Notes under the pieces: generated by a model | The model's database searches: none | What the model was told of the DNA's origin: nothing | Seen by the model: only the letters and a program-made list of their open reading frames with translations | Assembly: GCA_021810205.1 (NCBI GenBank) | Contig: JAJZJC010000019.1 | Location: forward strand, 1 to 43,346 | Direction of reading: 5' to 3' | DNA from: Actinomycetes bacterium | GTDB taxonomy: Bacteria > Actinomycetota > Acidimicrobiia > Acidimicrobiales > RAAP-2 | DNA length: 43,346 bases | Part shown: positions 38,632 to 43,346 of the stretch, one piece after another | Numbering within the stretch: the stretch's first letter is position 1 | Layout: every line of letters begins with the position of its first letter | Translations under genes and position numbers: made by a program

Positions 38632-39631
38632 CGCCGACCGCGTCGCTCTCGGAGCTCGCGGGCTCGAGGAAGAACGGGGGAGGGGCCCCGACGAGCGTCA
38701 CGCGCTTCGCCGCAGCGCTGCGCAACGTCAACAGATCGATCCCCTCCACATCGCTGCTGGTCGCGAGGCCCCGTCCTGCCAGCTCTCTGGAGATCTCCAC
38801 CTGATGGTCGTCGACGTGCTCGCCGTAGCGGGCACGACGCGGCACGAGCAGCGGCGCACGCCCCGCTTCGAGCGCACGCAACGCGGAGCCGACCCCACCA
38901 TGGCAGACGACGAGGTCTGCGTCGACCATCGCCTGGGCGAGCTCAGACACCGAGAGGTAGTGGCACGCGTGGTCATTGCGGCGACCGACGAGCAGGGAGA
39001 GGTCCGTCCCCCCTGCCTGCCATACGACCTCACAGCCCGCGGGGAGAACGTCGATCAGGCGCTCGAAGAGCCGCCCGAAGCCGTACGTGCTCGTGCCCAC
39101 CGTGACGACGACCTTTTCGAGCCGGGGCGCGACAGGGGGGGCGGGAGCGAAGCCGTCGAACACTGAGCCGCGATAGACCCACGGCGGGCGCGACCACCGA
39201 GGATAGGGGCTGTAGCACTGGATGCCCGGGATCCGTTCGACGATGCGGCCACTCAGCGACGGACCCGTGGCACGTGCAGCGCTCTCGAGGAAGTGGCTCG
39301 GCGTTCCACGGGCCCGGGCAAGGGTGAGGAAGGGCACAGCGATCAACGCACCGGTGCTCACGACCGCGCGCCAGTCTGCGAGCGCGAGCACGTGGCGAGC
39401 GAACCGGGAAGTGGAAATGGCCGCCGCCGCGTCGCGGGGCCTGGCAGACGGGGCGAAGAGGCGCTGCTCACCCGCGAGCAGCGAGCGCGACTGGGCGGTG
39501 TCGGTCGTCACCCAGAGCACCTCGTCGTCTGCGGGCACGAGCCGATCTTTCATGTGCCAGAGCTCTTCGAGATGACCACCCGCCACCGCTACGAGCAAGA
39601 TCGCCACCCCCATGGCATGCCACATGGCCAT
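38612..39631 (-). CDS. Fused Alg14/Alg13-like (PssD-PssE-type) glycosyltransferase
   Basis: About 339 aa. The N-terminal half begins with a hydrophobic segment AILLVAVAGGHLEELWHM, the Alg14/PssD signature with the GGH glycine-rich loop. The C-terminal half has KVVVTVGTSTYGFGRLFERLIDVLP and ADLVVCHGGVGSALRALEAGRAPLLVPRR, the Alg13/MurG-like UDP-sugar site. In many bacteria these halves are separate subunits (anchor plus catalytic); here they are one chain. Such enzymes add a second sugar to a lipid-linked first sugar. ATG 39631 is chosen; 39613 and an upstream ATG near 39717 are alternatives, with no clear ribosome-binding site or TANNNT box. Confidence 0.82.
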   Translation of the reverse strand: MAMWHAMGVAILLVAVAGGHLEELWHMKDRLVPADDEVLWVTTDTAQSRSLLAGEQRLFAPSARPRDAAAAISTSRFARHVLALADWRAVVSTGALIAVPFLTLARARGTPSHFLESAARATGPSLSGRIVERIPGIQCYSPYPRWSRPPWVYRGSVFDGFAPAPPVAPRLEKVVVTVGTSTYGFGRLFERLIDVLPAGCEVVWQAGGTDLSLLVGRRNDHACHYLSVSELAQAMVDADLVVCHGGVGSALRALEAGRAPLLVPRRARYGEHVDDHQVEISRELAGRGLATSSDVEGIDLLTLRSAAAKRVTLVGAPPPFFLEPASSESDAVGGARASA

Positions 39632-39759
39632 CTTCGAGGCGTCCCGCACGACCCCCGGGACGCGAACGGGACGACGCAGCGACCACGTGGTGTCAGTGTG
39701 GAGACACGAGCACATCGATCCCCGACCGCTCCCCGGTCCATCACCCCGCTGAGGCGCTC

Positions 39760-40872
39760 TTGGAGTCGGACGGCCACCCGTCCGTCGCCATCGTCCACGA
39801 CTACCTGACCCAGCGCGGCGGCGCCGAACGCGTCGTGCTGGCCCTGGCCGCGGCGTTCCCCGACGTCCCCGTCCACACCACCTTCTACGACGCGCTCGGC
39901 ACCTTCCCCGACGTGGCATCGCTCGACGTCAGGACGAGCACCATCAACCGTGTCCGTGGCCTCCGGCGACACCATCGCCTGGCGCTACCGCTGCTCGCCA
40001 GCGCGGCGTCGTCCCTGCATGTCGACGCGGACGTCGTCATCTGCTCGAGTAGCGGCTGGGCACACGGCGCGCAGGTGACCGGCCGAAAGGTCGTCTACTG
40101 CCACACCCCCGCGCGCTGGCTGTACCAACCCGACCGCTACCTCGAGGGCCTGCCCTTCGTCGCCCGACCCGTGCTCGGTCTCCTCTCGCGCCACCTTCGG
40201 TCCTGGGACGCGCGGGCCGCAGCCAGCGCTCACCGCTACCTGGCCAACTCCAGCGCCGTGCGCGACCGCATTCGCCATCTCTACGGGATCGACGCCGAGG
40301 TCGTCCCACCGCCCGTCGCGATCGACATCGACGGACCGGAGCAGCCTGTCGAGGGGATCGAGCCGGGCTTCCTCCTCGCCGTGACGAGGCTCCTCGCCTA
40401 CAAGCACGTCGGCGCCATCGTCGACGCCATGTCGACGTTGCCCGGGGAGCGACTGGTCGTCGTTGGCACCGGGCCGCTCGCCAGCCGTCTACGGGCGCAG
40501 GCCGGCTCGCGGGTGAGGTTCCTCGGCCAGGTGGGCGACACGGCCCTCCGATGGCTCTACCGCTCATGCGCGGCCGTCGTGAGCGCGTCGTTCGAGGACT
40601 TCGGGCTCACGCCGATCGAAGCCGCCGCGTACGGCAAGCCCGCGGCGGTCTTGCGATGGGGAGGTTTCCTCGACTCGGTGGTAGAGGAAGTCACGGGGGT
40701 GTTCGCCGCGCGACCAGATCCCCCGGCGATGGCAGATGCCGTCCGCAGGCTCCGCCGCCACGAATGGGACGAGGGCGTACTGCGCGCACACGCGGCGCGC
40801 TACGCGCCGGCGCTGTTCACCGCGCGCATGCGCGCGGTGGTCGACGAGGAGCATGCGGCAAGCACTCGCTGA
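39760..40872 (+). CDS. GT4 glycosyltransferase (mannosyltransferase-like)
   Basis: Encodes 370 aa. The N-terminus VAIVHDYLTQRGGAERVVLALAAAFPDVPVHTTFYD and the VVYCHTPARWLY motif are typical of a GT4 subgroup active on polyprenyl-linked acceptors. The C-terminal half has EPGFLLAVTRLLAYKHVGAIVDAM and SFEDFGLTPIEAAAYGKPAAVLRWGGFLDSV with the EX7E motif. The start is TTG at 39760, with a GAGG element 5 nt upstream. It is divergent from the Alg14/13-like gene across a 128-bp gap in which no TANNNT box was found. Confidence 0.88.
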   Translation: MESDGHPSVAIVHDYLTQRGGAERVVLALAAAFPDVPVHTTFYDALGTFPDVASLDVRTSTINRVRGLRRHHRLALPLLASAASSLHVDADVVICSSSGWAHGAQVTGRKVVYCHTPARWLYQPDRYLEGLPFVARPVLGLLSRHLRSWDARAAASAHRYLANSSAVRDRIRHLYGIDAEVVPPPVAIDIDGPEQPVEGIEPGFLLAVTRLLAYKHVGAIVDAMSTLPGERLVVVGTGPLASRLRAQAGSRVRFLGQVGDTALRWLYRSCAAVVSASFEDFGLTPIEAAAYGKPAAVLRWGGFLDSVVEEVTGVFAARPDPPAMADAVRRLRRHEWDEGVLRAHAARYAPALFTARMRAVVDEEHAASTR

Positions 40873-40965
40873 TCCGGCGCTCGGGCGTCACGGTGGGAGT
40901 CGGCCGTTCGGGGTGTCTCGTGCCGTCAAGCGTCCGTCCGTTTCGCGACGCCACTGGCTCCCGGC

Positions 40966-43314
40966 TCAGCTGCCGTGAAGTTCCGCCCTCAATCGACGCA
41001 CGGCCGGGGAGGGCGCAACCCCGAGGTCTGCGAGCATGCGCTCGGCGTGCTCGATCGCACCGAGCGCCCGCCCGCGGTTACCGGCGTCCAGGTGGATCTG
41101 CGCAGTCCGCAGGTGGTGACGCTCATCGTAGGGGTCGAGCTCTGCGAGGCGGTCCAAGAGCGCGAGCGCTTCGCCCGGCCGGTCTGCACCCAGCGCGTCG
41201 TCGACGAGCAGGTCGAGCAGACGAAGGTAGGTGCGCGTCCCGGACTCGCGTGCCGCAGTGGACCAGTCTGCGTAGCGGTCACCGGGCAACAGCTCGCCCC
41301 GGTAGCAGTCGAGGGCCGCGCGGGCGAGATCGACGGCGGGTGGGGTCCCTGCCTGGGGCCCGATCAGTGCTTGCTCCGCCAAGGTGTTGAAGCGTTGGAG
41401 ATCGGTCGTCGCGCTCGATGCAAGCCGGAGATGACCGTCCTCTCGCACGAGCAGGTCGCCGCAGAGGGAGCGGATCCTCCACAGCACGTTTCGCAGTCTC
41501 CGGGTGCCGACGCTCGGCTCCGCCTCCTCCCAGAGCAGCTCGATCATCTCGTCGACGGTCAGGCGCGGCCGAACAGCGGCGATCTTGATCGCCTGCGTCG
41601 CGAGGCTGGCGGGGAGCGAGAGCAGCTTTCCATTCCGGCGCACGGAGAAGGCGCCAAGGACGGAGATCTCCCACTCGGGCAACGCCGGCGCGCTCGGCTG
41701 GGTGATGCGGTCGGTGGCGGCGTAGCCGGGGAGCGTCGCGTCGAGCGCGCCCCGCGCCACACCAGGTGCACGGGATGCATCGGATGACGGTGGCCCGGGG
41801 AGCCGCCCGCGAGCGAGCGTCGCGATCGCGGCGAGACCCTTCGCACCTGCCCGGTTCGCTCGCCGCTCGACCGCAGCCATGCTGTCCAACGCGACGTCGA
41901 GGAGACCGGCGTCGGTCAATCGCGCGGCTCTGCACAGCTCGGCGACCATCTGGAGCAGCAGATGGTCGCCGAGCCCACTGACCGTCGCGTCGAAGAGGGC
42001 CACGGCCTCGGTGGGGTCGTCCGTCTCGCAGATCGCGTCGAGCCAGGCACGGCACCACTTCGGTACCCTCGCGAACACCCCATCGTCGTCAGCGAACCCA
42101 GCGCAGTGCTGTGGTTCGACGCAAGACCGTGCCAGGAGTGGGACAGAGGCAACGAACGGGGCGACGAGCGCGAAGGTGGCAGAACTGACCGGTCGCGTCC
42201 CCTCGGAAGGAGCCAGGCTGGACTTGCCGATCCTCGCCCAGGCCACCGCAGCGTCGAGGTGCCCGCGCTGCAGCTCGAGCAGGACCAGCGCCGGGAGCGC
42301 CTGCAACCGCGCCGCGCCGACGACGCCATCGGGGATGGAGAAGGCGCGGATCGCGGCACGAAGACCGACGTCATAGTCACCCGCGAGGGCGTGCACCATC
42401 GCGCTGAGCTGCCAGGCTTGGGCCTGCATCATGAGCGTCCCCGTGCCATCCGGCGCCACCGGGCAACGCTCGAGTGCCGCGGCCGCTGCGACGACATCGC
42501 CGTCCGCGAGTCCGATCGAACAGTCCAGAAGGGGCGGAACGGCGGCGAGGCTGACGTCACCGCTGCGCTGAGCACAGCGTGCGATCCACTGGGACCAACG
42601 CTCTGCCTGGCGCCGGATACCCTGGCGCAGCAGGCTCCGGCCAATGACGAACGCGACCTCCGGCGAGCAGACAAATCGCGTCGTGCCGCCGACCAGCAGC
42701 GAGGTCCGGCTGCGCTCTCCGAGGGCATTGACCGCTTCCCCGGCGCCGATGCGAGCCGCGGCGCGCACCATCTCCCCGAGAAGCTCGAAGTGGCTGCTCA
42801 CCGTGCCGGCCAGCCGCACGGCCCGGTCGGCCGCGCGCTCGGCCTCGGCAGGCTCGTCGGCGAGCAGCCACCAGGCGGCGGCGTCGAGCAGCATGGCCAG
42901 CGCGCGGTTCGGCAGGTCGCCCGCGCATGCAGTGGCTGCAGCGACCATCTGCGCCGGCACTGTCTCGTCCTCAACGCCGCGCGTCAGGCGTGCCCTTTGG
43001 TAGTTGAGCTCCGCCATTGCGCTCGGCCCGCCGCGCATCGCCGTCCCGGCGTCGAGGCAGTGCCTGGCACGCTCGGGCTCACCGGTGGATGCCCAGTGCG
43101 CCGCGGCATCTGCGAGGTGCTCCATGGCCTCGTCGGGCGAGGCCGCACAGCCCGCGGCGAGCTCCTCGTAGCTGGCTGCCGATGCCGGGTCGCCGCGATC
43201 GAGCGCGACACTCGCCGCCTCGGCCAGACGACGCGCTGCGAGTGCGTCGACACCGACGACATCGGCTCCGGCGTGGCAAGCGCTCGCCTCGATGGCGCCC
43301 GCGTCCGCGAGCAC
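40966..43314 (-). CDS. Large SARP/BTAD-type transcriptional regulator with TPR-like N-terminal region
   Basis: A 782-aa frame. Residues 1-about 540 are alanine-rich helical repeats of TPR type. The C-terminal part has a winged-helix DNA-binding domain (EISVLGAFSVRRNGKLLSLP, LTVDEMIELLWEEAEPSVGTRRLRNVLWRIR) and then the bacterial transcriptional activator domain (CYRGELLPGDRYADW, LDRLAELDPYDERHHLRTAQIHLDAGNRGRAL). Such regulators usually carry an upstream AAA/NACHT ATPase module, which is missing here. In-frame TAG lies at 43336-43338. The neighbouring frame is open to the window edge (FRSRYGER) and would join on by a one-base shift near 43320. The gene may be frameshifted or truncated. It might control the polysaccharide genes next to it. 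Confidence 0.8.
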   Translation of the reverse strand: MLADAGAIEASACHAGADVVGVDALAARRLAEAASVALDRGDPASAASYEELAAGCAASPDEAMEHLADAAAHWASTGEPERARHCLDAGTAMRGGPSAMAELNYQRARLTRGVEDETVPAQMVAAATACAGDLPNRALAMLLDAAAWWLLADEPAEAERAADRAVRLAGTVSSHFELLGEMVRAAARIGAGEAVNALGERSRTSLLVGGTTRFVCSPEVAFVIGRSLLRQGIRRQAERWSQWIARCAQRSGDVSLAAVPPLLDCSIGLADGDVVAAAAALERCPVAPDGTGTLMMQAQAWQLSAMVHALAGDYDVGLRAAIRAFSIPDGVVGAARLQALPALVLLELQRGHLDAAVAWARIGKSSLAPSEGTRPVSSATFALVAPFVASVPLLARSCVEPQHCAGFADDDGVFARVPKWCRAWLDAICETDDPTEAVALFDATVSGLGDHLLLQMVAELCRAARLTDAGLLDVALDSMAAVERRANRAGAKGLAAIATLARGRLPGPPSSDASRAPGVARGALDATLPGYAATDRITQPSAPALPEWEISVLGAFSVRRNGKLLSLPASLATQAIKIAAVRPRLTVDEMIELLWEEAEPSVGTRRLRNVLWRIRSLCGDLLVREDGHLRLASSATTDLQRFNTLAEQALIGPQAGTPPAVDLARAALDCYRGELLPGDRYADWSTAARESGTRTYLRLLDLLVDDALGADRPGEALALLDRLAELDPYDERHHLRTAQIHLDAGNRGRALGAIEHAERMLADLGVAPSPAVRRLRAELHGS

Positions 43315-43346
43315 GTCGCTCAGCGCTCGCCGTATCTAGAGCGGAA

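Overview
The window is a high-GC stretch (roughly 70% G+C by eye) of an actinobacterial chromosome. I favour the class Acidimicrobiia or a close relative. The reasons are the housekeeping order NUDIX-xerD / scpA-scpB-rluB-tyrA-aroA::cmk-plsC / ispH / DUF512-der, the actinobacterial type of formate dehydrogenase, and many genes that appear to be transcribed without a 5' leader. The taxonomic call is inference. No rRNA, tRNA, insertion sequence, prophage or CRISPR array was seen, and no gene-free gap exceeds about 210 bases.

Left part (1-16.9 kb), housekeeping. It begins with the tail of a gene (perhaps pyrG). Then come a NUDIX hydrolase, xerD, a DksA/TraR-like zinc-finger protein and a site-2-type membrane protease, followed by convergent trpS. 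A collinear run follows: scpA, scpB, rluB, tyrA, a fused aroA-cmk gene and plsC. A leftward operon then carries ispH, a family 2 glycosyltransferase and an EthA-like Baeyer-Villiger monooxygenase. Divergent from it are a DUF512 radical-SAM/PDZ protein, der and a small zinc-ribbon membrane protein.

Middle (17-21.7 kb). A selenocysteine-containing formate dehydrogenase alpha subunit is read through an in-frame UGA followed by a SECIS-like hairpin. No beta or gamma subunit gene is adjacent. After it come a STAS-domain protein and a LnuA/AadB-like nucleotidyltransferase.

Right part (21.7-40.9 kb), a polysaccharide locus. Ten leftward genes (35262 down to 21715) are linked almost throughout by ATGA/GTGA or longer stop-start overlaps. 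In order they are a GAF-PAS-PAS-GGDEF diguanylate cyclase with a disrupted frame, a Wzz-like protein, an O-antigen ligase/polymerase, a glycosidase-like protein, a protein with a GAF-like N-terminal region and a GGDEF-like domain, a Wzx-like flippase fused to another GGDEF-like domain, a GT2, a GT4-methyltransferase-like fusion, a polysaccharide deacetylase and a 2H phosphoesterase. Divergent from it are a 24-codon leader ORF, a 96-aa conserved small protein and the initiating sugar-1-phosphate transferase. Further glycosyltransferases follow, and a large SARP/BTAD regulator closes the window.

Main idea: the polysaccharide operon seems to encode its own c-di-GMP circuit. Its first gene has an intact GGDEF motif. 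Two downstream proteins carry GGDEF-fold domains that lost GGDEF (GSTVF, GPTTF) but kept the RxxD inhibitory-site motif (RFDD) at the right distance. One of these is fused in frame to the flippase. This resembles the known PelD principle (degenerate GGDEF as c-di-GMP receptor controlling polysaccharide assembly), but here it sits on a Wzx/Wzy-type flippase. Several other enzymes in the operon also look catalytically degenerate. A second theme is leaderless expression: nine candidate transcription-unit starts have a TANNNT box 6-8 nt upstream of the start codon.
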